This document shows, in pieces, positions 9,337 to 19,465 of a DNA stretch of 64,000 bases. Source of the stretch: Funiculus sociatus GB2-C1. Its GTDB lineage: Bacteria; Cyanobacteriota; Cyanobacteriia; Cyanobacteriales; FACHB-T130. Position 1 is the stretch's first letter, and every line of letters starts with the position of its first letter. The DNA lies in assembly GCF_039962115.1 (NCBI RefSeq), contig NZ_JAMPKJ010000016.1:35040-99039 (forward strand). The letters are read 5' to 3'. The position numbers and the translations under genes are program-made. The notes below the pieces were generated by a model. That model saw only the letters and a program-made list of their open reading frames with translations, ran no database searches and was not told where the DNA came from.

Positions 9337-9840
9337 ATGATGAAACTGAACCACTTCGTAATACTAGGCATGACTCTTGTCGTAAGTTCTGAAGTAGCGA
9401 CAGGAGTTGTAGGAAATACACTATTAAATGCAGTTAATCCCTCAACAAACTTAAATGGAATTGCTGTAGCCCAAACTCGCCCTGCAACTCGCCCTGGAGT
9501 CTTTGTTGCAGGGGAAAAACCTACTTCTGGAACTGCTCGAATTATCAACGTCAATGGGCAACGATATATAGAGTTTGATTCGTCTTTTAAGACTAGCGAG
9601 CAAGGGCCTGATCTTCATGTGATTTTAGACACATCCCAGAAGCCGCCGCAGTCTTATCAAAACTCAAACGGCTACGTGAACCTGGGTAAATTACATAAAT
9701 TCAACGGCACTCAACGCTACCCAATTCCTGCCGCTATTAATCTGGCAAACTTCAAATCTGTTGTTATTTGGTGCCGTATGGCTAACGCCACCTTTGGGTA
9801 TGCCACGCTCGGCGGTACTAGCAACGCCAGCGCTCAGTAG
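9337..9840 (+). CDS. Secreted DM13-domain protein
   Basis: A 167-residue protein starting at ATG 9337, with AAGGA six bases upstream. It has a signal-peptide-like N-terminus (hydrophobic to about residue 45) and then one DM13 domain: GVFVAGEKPTSGTARI, RYIEFDSSFKTSEQGPDLHV, YVNLGKLHKFNGTQRYPIP, and KSVVIWCRMANATFGYATL. The Cys in VIWC is the nearly invariant cysteine of this family, which has been proposed to bind a redox group in electron transfer. It stands alone with long non-coding flanks, likely exported, with its own promoter and a terminator at 9927-9967. Confidence 0.85.
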   Translation: MMKLNHFVILGMTLVVSSEVATGVVGNTLLNAVNPSTNLNGIAVAQTRPATRPGVFVAGEKPTSGTARIINVNGQRYIEFDSSFKTSEQGPDLHVILDTSQKPPQSYQNSNGYVNLGKLHKFNGTQRYPIPAAINLANFKSVVIWCRMANATFGYATLGGTSNASAQ

Positions 9841-9926
9841 TATTTTATACAGTTATGCCCGCCATCACCGGAGTCGGTGGGTATTGCTTCCATCAGCGAA
9901 AAAACGAAAATATTAGCACAGGCGTT

Positions 9927-9967
9927 ACACAGCAAGGCAAAGCAGCCCTGCTGTGTATTGCTTTTTG
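9927..9967 (+). terminator. Terminator after the DM13 gene
   Basis: ACACAGCA with AGGC pairs with GCC and TGCTGTGT (9927-9956), followed by ATTGCTTTTTG. Confidence 0.5.
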
Positions 9968-10068
9968 TAAAAATTATCTCTTAGGGTAGGGAACATTTGG
10001 TTAAGCTTAGGTTAAGGTTACATAATTAGAGATTTTCTCAATAAACCCAATTTGATAAGAAGGTAGCC

Positions 10069-10332
10069 ATGACAAATCCTGAGCGGGCGAGCAAAAACAG
10101 TTTTCTCTACCCTCAAAGCCGCTACTACGGCTCTTTTTCCCCGGATTTTCTAGCTTTTAATGCTAATCTGCAAGAATTTGCTCAGAAAGTCTCTTACATC
10201 TCGGCGCTAGAGACTGGAGGCAAACTTTCTCCAGAGGAAGCTTATGACCAGATAAAGTGTCTCTGGAAGCAGCTAAAGCAGAGTAAGAAATCAATGGGCA
10301 TTGGCTCAGATTTATCATCAGAAACAAGATAA
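10069..10332 (+). CDS. Small conserved cyanobacterial protein (DUF7219-like)
   Basis: An 87-residue soluble protein with AGAAGGTAG ahead of the ATG. The pattern NSFLYPQSRYYG, FNANLQEFAQKVSYI, SPEEAYDQIKCLWKQLKQSKK matches a small protein family I know from many cyanobacteria; the DUF7219 label is from memory. It is mostly helical and charged, with no known activity. It precedes the single-domain receiver by 115 bases on the same strand. Confidence 0.75.
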   Translation: MTNPERASKNSFLYPQSRYYGSFSPDFLAFNANLQEFAQKVSYISALETGGKLSPEEAYDQIKCLWKQLKQSKKSMGIGSDLSSETR

Positions 10333-10447
10333 GGTTTCTTGCATATTGGCATCTTAAATTAAACAACCGATATAAGTAGTTTTGGCAAGGGAATTGCTAA
10401 CCGTAGCTTTTGTCGTCTATGGCAATAAAAAATAGAAATAGCAACTG

Positions 10448-10807
10448 ATGACAAAAGTGTTGGTAATTGAGGACGAAGAACTAATTCGCGAGAGTATTCT
10501 GAACCTTCTTGATGAAAGCGGGTTTACGGCGATTGGCGCTGATAATGGCGAGAAGGGAGTGCAATTGGCAAAAGAGTTCGTCCCCGATTTGATTTTCTGT
10601 GATGTAAGAATGCCAAAACTTGATGGGTACGAGGTTTTGAGAGTGTTGCGTTCTGACCCTATTACAGGCACAATTACCTTCATTTTTCTCACTGCTGACA
10701 GTAACAAAAATGTCCGTCAGCAAGGAGAAATTTTGGGGGCTAACGGTTATCTTGCAAAACCGTTTACAAGTGCTGAACTTCTGGAAGCGATCGCTACCTA
10801 TTTGTAG
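10448..10807 (+). CDS. CheY-like single-domain response regulator
   Basis: A 119-residue receiver domain with no output domain. The acidic pair is in VIEDEE, the phosphoacceptor is Asp52 (FCDVRMPK), the conserved Thr is in FLTAD and Lys in AKPFT; all are present. It probably acts as a phosphorelay shuttle or a protein-binding switch for a hybrid kinase encoded elsewhere. No kinase gene is adjacent. A long inverted repeat follows it directly. Confidence 0.9.
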   Translation: MTKVLVIEDEELIRESILNLLDESGFTAIGADNGEKGVQLAKEFVPDLIFCDVRMPKLDGYEVLRVLRSDPITGTITFIFLTADSNKNVRQQGEILGANGYLAKPFTSAELLEAIATYL

Positions 10808-10818
10808 ACAAAATAAAA

Positions 10819-10879
10819 GTCAAAAGAAGGATGAAGGAGGAAACAGATTGTTGTATTCCTTCTTCATCCTTCTTTTGAC
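10819..10879 (+). terminator. Long hairpin between receiver and acetyltransferase genes
   Basis: GTCAAAAGAAGGATGAAGGA (10819 on) is the inverse of the sequence ending at 10879; arms are about 24 bases with a 13-base loop. It lacks a strong T run, so it may be a REP-type element or a leaky terminator. Confidence 0.5.
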
Positions 10880-10929
10880 GTTTGCCTTCTTACTTCTTAC
10901 TCTTGAAATATAGTGCAGGGAGTGACACC

Positions 10930-11490
10930 GTGGAAAAAACGGAAAAACAGAAGATGCTAGCAGGGGAGTTATATCTGCCTTCTGACCCGGAACTGGCTGC
11001 TGATAGCAAGCGGGCGCGTCGTCTGTTAAGAATGTACAGTGCGACGACTGAGGAACAGCCAGATTTGCGATCGCAAATCCTTAACGACTTATTCGGTAAG
11101 GTGGGAGCAAAAGTGGAAATTGTCCCTCCCTTTCATTGCGACTATGGTAGCAATATTTACGCTGCCAACGGCTTGTACATGAATTATGGATGTGTAATTT
11201 TAGACTGCAATACGGTTCATATCGGTGAAAATGTTTTATGCGCCCCTTATGTGCAAATTTACACCGCATATCACCCAACAGACCCGGAAATTCGTCAAAG
11301 TGGTTTGGAACTCGCTGCACCGATTAAAATTGGTAATAATGTTTGGATTGGAGGCGGTGTTATTATTTGTCCTGGGGTGACTATTGGTGATAATACTACT
11401 ATCGGTGCTGGTAGTGTGGTTGTAAAAGATATTCCGCCGAATGTCGTTGCTGTGGGAAATCCTTGTCGGATTATTCGGCATCTAACTTGA
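10930..11490 (+). CDS. Sugar O-acetyltransferase (maltose/galactoside acetyltransferase type)
   Basis: 186 residues from a GTG start at 10930 that has GGGAG seven bases upstream; a longer frame begins at 10882 but overlaps the spacer before it. The N-terminal 'mac' domain (KMLAGELYLPSDPELAADSKRARRL) is followed by left-handed beta-helix hexapeptide repeats (VHIGENVLCAPYVQIYTA, IKIGNNVWIGGGVIICPGVTIGDNTTIGAGSVV) and the end VAVGNPCRIIR. The catalytic His is in YHPTD. This family transfers acetyl from acetyl-CoA to a sugar hydroxyl. The glucosidase-like gene begins 109 bases downstream on the same strand, so both may act on sugars. Confidence 0.88.
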   Translation: MEKTEKQKMLAGELYLPSDPELAADSKRARRLLRMYSATTEEQPDLRSQILNDLFGKVGAKVEIVPPFHCDYGSNIYAANGLYMNYGCVILDCNTVHIGENVLCAPYVQIYTAYHPTDPEIRQSGLELAAPIKIGNNVWIGGGVIICPGVTIGDNTTIGAGSVVVKDIPPNVVAVGNPCRIIRHLT

Positions 11491-11540
11491 AAAATTAGTA
11501 ATAATATAAGTGGCGAATCTAATTCGCGGCTATACATACT

Positions 11541-11560
11541 AAACCCGCGCAGGCGGGTTT
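11541..11560 (+). terminator. Hairpin after the acetyltransferase gene
   Basis: AAACCCGCGCAGGCGGGTTT is a perfect GC-rich stem with a small loop; only a weak T run follows. Confidence 0.45.
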
Positions 11561-11598
11561 CAAATTTAAAGTCTTAGTTTTCATTGCTAGTAAACAAT

Positions 11599-14247
11599 AT
11601 GACTGAAGAAGAAAAGAGGTTAGAAGAAGATCGCGAGCGCCAGGCTTATTGGCGGCGTTGGGGGCCTTATTTAAGCGAACGTCAATGGGGAACTGTGCGC
11701 GAAGATTACAGTCCTGATGGCGCAGCTTGGCAGTATTTTCCTCACGATCATGCGCGTTCCCGTGCTTATCGGTGGGGGGAAGATGGTATTGCGGGGATTT
11801 CAGATAACCATCAGCGACTTTGTTTTGCGATCGCGCTGTGGAATGGTGAAGATCCCATTCTTAAAGAAAGGATTTTTGGGTTAACAGGAAAGGAAGGCAA
11901 TCATGGGGAAGATGTCAAGGAATATTATTTTTATCTTGACAATACTCCTACCCATTCTTACATGAAATGTCTTTACAAATATCCGCATCAAGCATTTCCT
12001 TATTCCCAACTGGTTGAAGAAAATAAATGTAGAGGTTATCAAGATCGAGAATTTGAATTACTTGATACAGGGGTGTTTGCCGAAAACCGCTATTTTGATA
12101 TTTTTGTCGAATATGCTAAAGCTGACTCAGAAGATATCTTAATTCAAATTAGTGTAGTTAACCGGGGAAAAGAAGCCAAGAGTCTGCATCTTTTGCCTAC
12201 TCTATGGTTTCGTAATACTTGGTCTTGGAATCAGACTGATGAAAAGCCCCGGATAAAAAAGCTCAAAAGTGATCAAGGTTTAAGTATTGTAGAAGCCTCG
12301 GAAGCAACGCTGGGAGATCGCTGGCTATATTCTGAGGGAGAACCAGAACTGTTGTTTACAGAGAACGAAACTAATAAGGAGAGATTGTTTGGAGTTAATA
12401 ATTCCTCGCCCTACGTGAAAGATGGGATTAACAACTATATTGTGGAAGGTAAGAAAGATGCTGTTAATCCTAATCAAATAGGGACTAAGGTAGCAGCAAA
12501 ATATTTATTAAATATTGGTGCGGGAAAAACTAAAGTAGTTAAATTGCGGTTAAGCGATCGCGCAGATTTAGCCGCACCATTTGACGCCCAGTTTGAGAGT
12601 ATTTTTCAAACTCGAAAACGGGAAGCTGATGAATTTTACCAGCGTGTCGCTTCTTCCTGTTCGCTGACAGAAGATAGGCGCAATGTGCAACGCCAGGCAT
12701 TTGCGGGGATGTTGTGGAACAAGCAATTTTATTACTACGTTGTCGAGGAATGGCTGAAAGGAGATCCTGGTGAATTACCGCCACCAGAACCGCGACAAGG
12801 TATCAGAAACCATGATTGGATTCATTTTTTCAGCGATGATATTATTTCCATGCCTGATAAATGGGAATATCCTTGGTTTGCAATTTGGGATTTAGCATTT
12901 CACGTCATACCCCTGGCGATAATTGACCCAGACTTTGCCAAGCGACAACTACAGCGGTTGACGCGAGAATGGTATATGCACCCCAACGGTCAATTACCAG
13001 CTTATGAATGGGATTTTAGCGATGGAAATCCACCTGTTCATGCTTGGGCGGCGTTGCGGGTTTATAATATTGAGAAAAAAATGTATGGTCGCGCTGATAA
13101 AAAGTTTTTAGAGCGCGTTTTTCAAAAGTTACTACTTAATTTTACCTGGTGGGTGAACCGCAAGGATATTGAAGGAAAGAATGTTTTTCAGGGCGGATTT
13201 CTAGGGATGGACAATATTGGTGTCTTCGATAGAAATATGAAGCTGCCCACGGGGGGATATCTATCGCAGTCGGATGGTACTAGCTGGATGGGAATGTACT
13301 GTCTAAATATGTTAGCGATCGCGCTAGAATTAGCAATAGAAAATCCCTCGTATGAAGACATCGCCAGCAAGTTTTTTGAACATTTTCTCTATATTGCCGA
13401 TGCGATGAACCAGATGGGCGAAGGAGAGGAATCGCTGTGGGATGAAACTGATGGTTTTTACTACGATATGCTGCATTGTCCTAATGGCAGTTATATACCC
13501 TTGAAAGTCCGTTCGATGGTGGGATTAATACCACTTTTGGCAGTTGAAATCATAGAAGAAGAAACTTTAAAGCAGTTGCCTGGTTTTAGACAACGAATGG
13601 AGTGGTTTATCCACAATCGCCCCAACCTGAAAAAAAATGTGGCTTGCATGGAAACGCCCGGAGTTGGTGCTCGAAGATTACTTGCGATCGCTTATAGTGA
13701 TAAACTCCGCTGCATCTTAGAAAAAATGCTTGATGAAAAAGAATTTTTTAGCGACTATGGCATTCGTTCGGTTTCTAAATTTCATGCAGAACATCCTTAC
13801 ATTTTCAATGTAAATGGAGATTCTTACTGTGTGAATTACGAACCAGCAGAATCTAGCAGCGGCTTATTTGGGGGCAATTCCAACTGGCGCGGCCCTATTT
13901 GGTTTCCCATCAATTATCTGCTTATTGAAGCACTGCAAAAATTCCATCATTACCTTGGCGATGACTTCAAAATCGAGTGTCCGACTGGTTCGGGGCAAAT
14001 GATGAACCTCTGGGAAGTTGCCACAGAATTATCCCAAAGGATGATCCAAATTTTTCTGAAAAATGAATCTGGTCAGCGCCCTGTTTATGGGGATTTGGAA
14101 ATATTCCAAACCGATCCGCATTGGCGTGATTTAATTCTTTTCCATGAATATTTTCATGGCGATAACGGTGCAGGACTCGGCGCAAGTCATCAAACTGGAT
14201 GGACTGGTGTAGTTGCCAAACTAATTCAGCAATGCGGCGAAAAGTAA
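11599..14247 (+). CDS. GH63-like glucosidase (MGH1-like glycoside hydrolase)
   Basis: 882 residues from ATG 11599 ([11 protein letters not shown]). The N-terminal beta-sandwich part (about 20-370) and the C-terminal (alpha/alpha)6-barrel part (about 400-880) fit the bacterial relatives of GH63 processing glucosidases. Landmarks are [18 protein letters not shown] with the acidic residue of the catalytic site, [27 protein letters not shown], and [20 protein letters not shown] near the end. No signal peptide is present, so it is cytoplasmic. Likely substrates are alpha-glucosides such as compatible solutes or glycans; the sequence does not tell which. It is of normal length and appears intact. 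Confidence 0.82.
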   Translation: MTEEEKRLEEDRERQAYWRRWGPYLSERQWGTVREDYSPDGAAWQYFPHDHARSRAYRWGEDGIAGISDNHQRLCFAIALWNGEDPILKERIFGLTGKEGNHGEDVKEYYFYLDNTPTHSYMKCLYKYPHQAFPYSQLVEENKCRGYQDREFELLDTGVFAENRYFDIFVEYAKADSEDILIQISVVNRGKEAKSLHLLPTLWFRNTWSWNQTDEKPRIKKLKSDQGLSIVEASEATLGDRWLYSEGEPELLFTENETNKERLFGVNNSSPYVKDGINNYIVEGKKDAVNPNQIGTKVAAKYLLNIGAGKTKVVKLRLSDRADLAAPFDAQFESIFQTRKREADEFYQRVASSCSLTEDRRNVQRQAFAGMLWNKQFYYYVVEEWLKGDPGELPPPEPRQGIRNHDWIHFFSDDIISMPDKWEYPWFAIWDLAFHVIPLAIIDPDFAKRQLQRLTREWYMHPNGQLPAYEWDFSDGNPPVHAWAALRVYNIEKKMYGRADKKFLERVFQKLLLNFTWWVNRKDIEGKNVFQGGFLGMDNIGVFDRNMKLPTGGYLSQSDGTSWMGMYCLNMLAIALELAIENPSYEDIASKFFEHFLYIADAMNQMGEGEESLWDETDGFYYDMLHCPNGSYIPLKVRSMVGLIPLLAVEIIEEETLKQLPGFRQRMEWFIHNRPNLKKNVACMETPGVGARRLLAIAYSDKLRCILEKMLDEKEFFSDYGIRSVSKFHAEHPYIFNVNGDSYCVNYEPAESSSGLFGGNSNWRGPIWFPINYLLIEALQKFHHYLGDDFKIECPTGSGQMMNLWEVATELSQRMIQIFLKNESGQRPVYGDLEIFQTDPHWRDLILFHEYFHGDNGAGLGASHQTGWTGVVAKLIQQCGEK

Positions 14248-14350
14248 GTTTTACAAGGCTGTTACAGTGAAATATAGTAGCGGTAGATAAATCATCAGTG
14301 ACATTGAAATTCGGGTGCATCCAAATTTTTAAACTCCTTATCCCTTACTT

Positions 14351-14380
14351 AACCCCTTCTCCCTAACTAGAGAAGGGGTT
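14351..14380. repeat. Hairpin AACCCCTTCTCC / GGAGAAGGGGTT-type
   Basis: AACCCCTTCTC pairs with GAGAAGGGGTT around a short loop. This is a common cyanobacterial spacer palindrome and may end the glucosidase transcript. Confidence 0.5.
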
Positions 14381-14440
14381 ATGCGGCTTTGTATTTCTGT
14401 GGGTGAGACATCTGCAAGCTGACCAGGCAAAAGATTGAGC

Positions 14441-15925
14441 ATGGAACAAGGTAAAAAAGAATTTAAGAAGGGTGTTCAATGGCTTGTCTGGTCAAGTGTT
14501 GGAGTTTTGGCGCTCTTGAGCGCTGGAAGATGGGTAGACTATGCAAAGCTGCTGAATCGCTCACCAGATCCGGTAAAGGTGCGCCTACTTACCGTCAAGC
14601 GAGGCAACGTTGAGAATAAAATCAATGAGAGCGGCACAGTGAAACTAGGCGGTCAACAAACCCTGAAGTCTCCAGCAGAAAGCGCTGTGGAGCAGGTGTT
14701 AGTAGAGCTTGGCGATCGCGTGAAATCTGGTCAAAAACTGATTGTTCTGCGTAACCGAGATCAACAAACTAGCCTCGCCGCCCAGCAACTGGAGATTCAG
14801 AAACAGGAACTCGCCTTAGAGAGAAACCGCCAGAAAGTTCTGGAAGCGACCGAAAAGCTAAATGCTGCCCAACGGGAACTCCAGAATCGTCCCAACAAGC
14901 AAGCAGAGATGCGGACACAGGAACTGATAATAGTCCGCAACCGCGAAAAAATTGCTGAAGAACAGGAAAAGCTAACAGCAGCAGCTGGAGAACTCCAGCA
15001 GTTGCAAGCTTTGGCTGAAAAAGGTTTTATTCCGGGAAAAGAACTTCAGGATCAAAAACAACAAGTCCGCGCCGCTGAATCAGCCCTGCGGGATGCTCAA
15101 TTAGCGCTGAGTACGAGTACCTTGGAACTTCAGCGTCTGAAGCAGGAGGGTCAAACTTCCCAGCAGGAATTTTTAGACAAGGTTGCAGCTGCTCAATCAG
15201 AACTGCGTCAGGCTCAGTCAGATGTTAACACCGCTACCAGCGAAATTCAGAGCCAGAAGCTGGATCTAGAACGCCTGGTGCAGCAACTGCAAAACAACAT
15301 TGTGAGTGCGCCAATTGCGGGTAAAGTTCTCAACATCATGGTCAAAAATGGGAATGGGGTGAACTTGGGCGATAACTTGCTGACTCTGGGCGACCCTTCG
15401 CAAGAACTGGTGGAACTGAATCTTTCCACCCTGAATGCTGCCAAGGTGAAGGTAAACCAAGTTGCCCGAATTAGCGTGATTGGCCCCGATTCGCAGATAT
15501 TTAAAGGGCGAGTGTTGAGCTTGTATCCGCAGGCGATCGCTTCTAACGCTAACAGCAATGAGCAGCAAGAAAGCCAATCGGGGCAAGTCACCGTACCTGC
15601 AATAGTCAAGCTGGATCAGCCGACTCGCAAGTTGATTCCAGGCTCTCAGGTCAGTGTCGAAATCATTTTGGATCAGCGGCAAAACGTGGTGGTGTTAGAT
15701 ACGGAAGCCATTCAGCGTTCTAAAGCTAAACCGTTTGTCTGGGTACGCGATCGCCTTGGCAAAGCGGAAAAACGAAACTTGACTTTGGGGCTAGAGGATG
15801 TAACTAAGGTGGAAGTGACTTCTGGTTTGCGCCCAGGCGACAAAATTGTGCTTCCAAGTCCTGATTCTGAGCTAGAACCAGGAATGCCCATCACTGCCGA
15901 ACAAGAATCAAAAGAGGGAGATTGA
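14441..15925 (+). CDS. Membrane-fusion (adaptor) subunit of an ABC exporter, HlyD/MacA type
   Basis: 494 residues from ATG 14441 (an in-frame TTG two codons earlier is also possible). One membrane helix (about 14-28, LVWSSVGVLALLSAG) anchors it; a lipoyl/barrel-sandwich half-motif follows (SGTVKLGGQQTLKSPAESAVEQVLVELGDRVKSGQKL), then a long coiled coil (about 105-285, rich in Gln/Glu/Arg/Leu), the second half-motif (VSAPIAGKVLNIMVKNGNGV) and the beta-barrel and membrane-proximal domains. It would link the inner-membrane permease to TolC. Next to it lie a FtsX-type permease and a TolC homologue in the same direction. Confidence 0.88.
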   Translation: MEQGKKEFKKGVQWLVWSSVGVLALLSAGRWVDYAKLLNRSPDPVKVRLLTVKRGNVENKINESGTVKLGGQQTLKSPAESAVEQVLVELGDRVKSGQKLIVLRNRDQQTSLAAQQLEIQKQELALERNRQKVLEATEKLNAAQRELQNRPNKQAEMRTQELIIVRNREKIAEEQEKLTAAAGELQQLQALAEKGFIPGKELQDQKQQVRAAESALRDAQLALSTSTLELQRLKQEGQTSQQEFLDKVAAAQSELRQAQSDVNTATSEIQSQKLDLERLVQQLQNNIVSAPIAGKVLNIMVKNGNGVNLGDNLLTLGDPSQELVELNLSTLNAAKVKVNQVARISVIGPDSQIFKGRVLSLYPQAIASNANSNEQQESQSGQVTVPAIVKLDQPTRKLIPGSQVSVEIILDQRQNVVVLDTEAIQRSKAKPFVWVRDRLGKAEKRNLTLGLEDVTKVEVTSGLRPGDKIVLPSPDSELEPGMPITAEQESKEGD

Positions 15926-16088
15926 GAAATTATTTCCTTAATAAATAAAGGCTGGAAATGCCTAAGCTCTTGGCTTTGCCCCATTTCTCGTCTCTGAACG
16001 ACTCTGCTGGGTGTGAGAGCGATCACTGGATGCGATCGCTAGTGTGCCTCACTATCTGAATAAAGTAAAGAGGCGATCGCCTCCCTTT

Positions 16089-16114
16089 CCTCGTTCCCAG
16101 TTTCTGGAACAAGG
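16089..16114. repeat. REP-like palindrome, degenerate
   Basis: CCTCGTTCCCAG... ...CTGGAACAAGG belongs to the dispersed palindrome family. It lies in the spacer before the permease start, inside a frame extension that I do not believe is translated. Confidence 0.6.
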
Positions 16115-16154
16115 AAAAAATCACAATCAAGAGCATCTAAAATCCACAATTGGC

Positions 16155-17315
16155 ATGAGCCTCGCCCCCTTCGACCTACTCGCTCTCACCCTTAACTCCC
16201 TACGCAGCAACCCCTTACGTTCTGTTCTCACTAGCTTGGGCGTTTTCATGGGTGTAGCGGCGGTTAGTGCCACTCTTGAAGTTGGCAATATCAGTAGAGC
16301 TGTAATTGCCGAGCAACTAGCAGAGGGAGACGCGCCTCAAGTCAGAATCTTTGTGGAAGGGGAGCTGAAGTTGGAAGACATGGAATTTTTGCGCCAGCGT
16401 CTAGTCGGCGTGCGGGCAATCAGTGCCTCGACTTGGGTCTATCCTCCTTCACCAACCATATTTCAGGATCAAGAAGCTCAACCTTCCATGACACCTGTTT
16501 CGGAAGACTTTTTTCTCACCTCTGGGAAGAAATTGTTAGCGGGACGCTTCTTCACCCCTGCCGACTTTGAAAACTATCGCCCTGTGGTGGTGATCGATCA
16601 ATTTTTACTAGACAAACTTTTTCAGGGTCAAGAGGCGGTGGGAGAGACTATTTATGTCGGAGGAAGACCTTATGTAGTTGTGGGGGTGGTACCGACTAAT
16701 CCCCGCGATGAGGAACCGGAAGGGCAGCTACTGGTTCCAATGTCGTTTTACCACGCGCTCTCTGGTAGCCGCGATCTTGGCTCTCTCCAGCTGCGCCCTT
16801 ATAAGCTGGAAAAATTGAAAGATTTGCAACAGCAAGCAAAGCTGCTGTTAGAGCAGCGCTTCCCGGACAAACGATTTTATGCTTATAACAATGTGGAGAA
16901 GATCCTTGAGCAAAAGCAAACTCTGGAACTTGCTTCACGCGGACTGACAGCAGTCGGGATAATTTCGCTGCTAATTGGTGGTGTTGGGATTGCTAATATT
17001 ACGATCGCTGCTGTAATGGAGCGTACCCCAGAAATTGGTTTAAGGCGGGCAATTGGCGCAACTAGACGAGATATCATGCTGCAATTCATTTTAGAAGCAG
17101 CAATCTTGAGTTTATTCGGGGGAACTGCTGCCATTGTCTCGGTACATGGGTTGACAACTGTTGTCGCTGAGACTTTTAAGTTGCCTTACCAATTTGAGAA
17201 ACGCATCGCAATTTTATCTTTAGGATCTGCTCTGCTGGTGGGAGTGGGTGCTGGGTTTGGGCCTGCTTTAAGAGCAAGTAAGCTTGATCCAGTTAAAGCG
17301 TTGCGTAACTCGTAG
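16155..17315 (+). CDS. ABC exporter permease, MacB/FtsX type
   Basis: 386 residues from ATG 16155 (MSLAPFDLLALTLNSLRSNPLRSVLTSLG), the typical start of MacB-like permeases; an extension to 16044 is repeat-derived. Layout: membrane helix 1 (about 20-40), a periplasmic MacB_PCD domain (about 45-260), then three C-terminal helices including GLTAVGIISLLIGGVGIANI and the FtsX signature EIGLRRAIGATRRDI. It lacks the ATP-binding domain that MacB proteins carry at the N-terminus, and no ATPase gene is beside it. It probably uses an ATPase encoded elsewhere, as in DevBCA-like systems where the subunits are separate. Confidence 0.88.
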   Translation: MSLAPFDLLALTLNSLRSNPLRSVLTSLGVFMGVAAVSATLEVGNISRAVIAEQLAEGDAPQVRIFVEGELKLEDMEFLRQRLVGVRAISASTWVYPPSPTIFQDQEAQPSMTPVSEDFFLTSGKKLLAGRFFTPADFENYRPVVVIDQFLLDKLFQGQEAVGETIYVGGRPYVVVGVVPTNPRDEEPEGQLLVPMSFYHALSGSRDLGSLQLRPYKLEKLKDLQQQAKLLLEQRFPDKRFYAYNNVEKILEQKQTLELASRGLTAVGIISLLIGGVGIANITIAAVMERTPEIGLRRAIGATRRDIMLQFILEAAILSLFGGTAAIVSVHGLTTVVAETFKLPYQFEKRIAILSLGSALLVGVGAGFGPALRASKLDPVKALRNS

Positions 17316-17451
17316 GGCGAACCGCACGTTATCGCCTAGATCCTGCTAGTAGATTTATTTGGGCTACAAGCTGGATAAAAGGATTTTGAATTAAACATCC
17401 AATTGTTCCATCTAAAATCTAAAATCAACTGGCTAAAAGCTATCAGTTATT

Positions 17452-19362
17452 ATGTATAAGCGCGATCGCCAAATTTCTCAACATCCAGATTCTCTCGACA
17501 ATTTTTTGCCCCCAGTTAGTTCCTGGCTCGGTAGTGCTTGTCTGCTTCTGGTGACAATTTTTGGCACGGCTATGACGCTGGCTGCGGCTTTTAAGCCGGA
17601 TCAGACAACAGTACATACTGCTAAGGTTAAGGGTGCGTCTAGCGTTGCTATCGCCTTTAGGCGCGCGCCCCTAAGGATTGGGGCTAAAGCTCACAATAGC
17701 GGCGCCCAATCACCACAGCAAAGAGGAAAGCCAGATGCGATCGCTTTGCGTATATCCCAAAGGCTGTTCCTTACTCCTCCTGATCCCCAACTCCCAACCA
17801 AAAATAGCCTAACGTCTCTTGATATCCAGTTACAGCATCCCTCTAGCCCACTTCCCGCTCTTTCGAGGCAATTTGTTGACTTCCCATCGGCAACCAATAT
17901 TAACGTCCAATCCTCAGATTTACTTGCATCTAAAACAACAAAACTAGCAAATTTATTCGCTCAAACTACACAAAAACCGACCCAGCCGGAACCAATAACA
18001 CCTCAGCCAGGAATTCAATTAACCCTCGCTGATGTTGTCGTTTTAGCCGTGCAGAACAACACAGATATCAAAAACGCCTATCTTGAAAGAATAGCCCAAA
18101 GACAAAACTTGGCAATAGCTGAAGATAAATTTATCCCTAACCTTACACCTAATGTATCTTTTAACATTGAGCGTTTCGGTTCTGGCGCAACTACATCAAC
18201 CAGTGCTGATCTCGGCCTTGGGGCAAGTGTTTCTGTAAATATTCCTACCGGAGCTAGGCTGAGTTTTGGCTGGGACACTCACACTCAGACCTCAAATAGA
18301 AATAATTTTATTGATAATATTAATAACGACATCCTTGGGCAAAATGTCCAACTCCGTTTTACCCAACCCCTATTAAGAGGCGCTGGAACTGCTGTTAATA
18401 GAGCGTCAATTGACATTGCTCGGCTCGATGAAAGAGCCAATATTCAAGCTTTAAAATCTACCCTAATCAATACAATTACCTCAGCAATTCTAGGCTACCG
18501 GGATTTGCTCCAGGCGCAAGAACAACTTGAAATCGAGCGGCTTTCCTTGGAAAGCGCCCGCCAAATATTGCAGATTAACCAAGCCTTAATTGATGCTGGT
18601 AGAATAGCGCCAGTTGAAATTGTTCAAAGTCAGACAGAAGTTGCTAATCGAGAACTTAGCTTATTAGCTGCTCAAAATACTCTTGCCTCTGCCAAGTTAG
18701 CTTTACTTGATATCTTAGACATCGGACAAAATCTGGATATTGTAGCAGTAGAAAGAATTATATTATCATCAATATCTCCAGAGTTAAATAAACTAAAAAC
18801 AGTAGCTTTTCAAAATAGACCTGATTATTTGCAAGCACAACTCCGCTTAGAAATAGCTAAATTAGACCAGTTGGTAGCAGATAATAACAGGCGCTTGAAC
18901 TTAGATTTTGATGCAAGATACGACAATTCTGTAAGTAGCAGCTCACAATTGGCTGCTGGCTTAGTCTTTTCTCATACTTTTGGCGATCGCACAGCAGAAC
19001 GAGATTTTCAGCGAAGTCGGGTAAACTTCCTCCAAGCAAAGAATTCATTAGAAAATCTGCGTCAAAGTATAGAAATTCAAGTAACCGACAGGGTTAGAGA
19101 TGTGAATCTCAGACTTTCGGAGGTGAGACTTGCCCAACAAGCAAGGGAGTTGTCGGAAAGACAATTACAGATAGAACAAGAAAGGTTGAAATTGGGAAGA
19201 GGGGAAATTTTCCAAGTGGTGACTTTTCAAAATAACTTAGTAGAAGCAAGAAACAGAGAGCTTACTGGAATTATTTCCTATCTCAATGCTTTGACAGGTT
19301 TGGATCAAACTGTTGGTACGACTTTAGATACATGGAATGTGACGATAGAAACAAATAGGTAA
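17452..19362 (+). CDS. TolC-family outer-membrane efflux protein
   Basis: 636 residues. A hydrophobic N-terminal segment (about 22-46) acts as signal peptide, then a long low-complexity stretch to about residue 185 rich in Pro, Ser and Gln, part of it (about 62-90) encoded by palindromic repeat-like DNA. The rest is a TolC/OEP domain in two repeats (LTLADVVVLAVQNNTDIKNAYLERIAQ ... LRFTQPLLRGAG ... and a second set from about 415). It would form the outer-membrane channel for the adaptor/permease pair just upstream, 136 bases away. Confidence 0.88.
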   Translation: MYKRDRQISQHPDSLDNFLPPVSSWLGSACLLLVTIFGTAMTLAAAFKPDQTTVHTAKVKGASSVAIAFRRAPLRIGAKAHNSGAQSPQQRGKPDAIALRISQRLFLTPPDPQLPTKNSLTSLDIQLQHPSSPLPALSRQFVDFPSATNINVQSSDLLASKTTKLANLFAQTTQKPTQPEPITPQPGIQLTLADVVVLAVQNNTDIKNAYLERIAQRQNLAIAEDKFIPNLTPNVSFNIERFGSGATTSTSADLGLGASVSVNIPTGARLSFGWDTHTQTSNRNNFIDNINNDILGQNVQLRFTQPLLRGAGTAVNRASIDIARLDERANIQALKSTLINTITSAILGYRDLLQAQEQLEIERLSLESARQILQINQALIDAGRIAPVEIVQSQTEVANRELSLLAAQNTLASAKLALLDILDIGQNLDIVAVERIILSSISPELNKLKTVAFQNRPDYLQAQLRLEIAKLDQLVADNNRRLNLDFDARYDNSVSSSSQLAAGLVFSHTFGDRTAERDFQRSRVNFLQAKNSLENLRQSIEIQVTDRVRDVNLRLSEVRLAQQARELSERQLQIEQERLKLGRGEIFQVVTFQNNLVEARNRELTGIISYLNALTGLDQTVGTTLDTWNVTIETNR

Positions 19363-19380
19363 TTAACCAGAAGCAAGTAG

Positions 19381-19406
19381 GTTGGGTTGAGGTAACGAAA
19401 CCCAAC
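19381..19406 (+). terminator. Hairpin after the TolC gene
   Basis: GTTGGGTT-GAGGTAACGA-AACCCAAC is a stem loop of a common cyanobacterial repeat; a second GTTGGGTTTC follows at 19421. It lies between convergent genes. Confidence 0.45.
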
Positions 19407-19465
19407 GCTAATATTAAGTTGTTGGGTTTCACTAAAGGCATTGCATAGCCTCTATATCTGGATTC

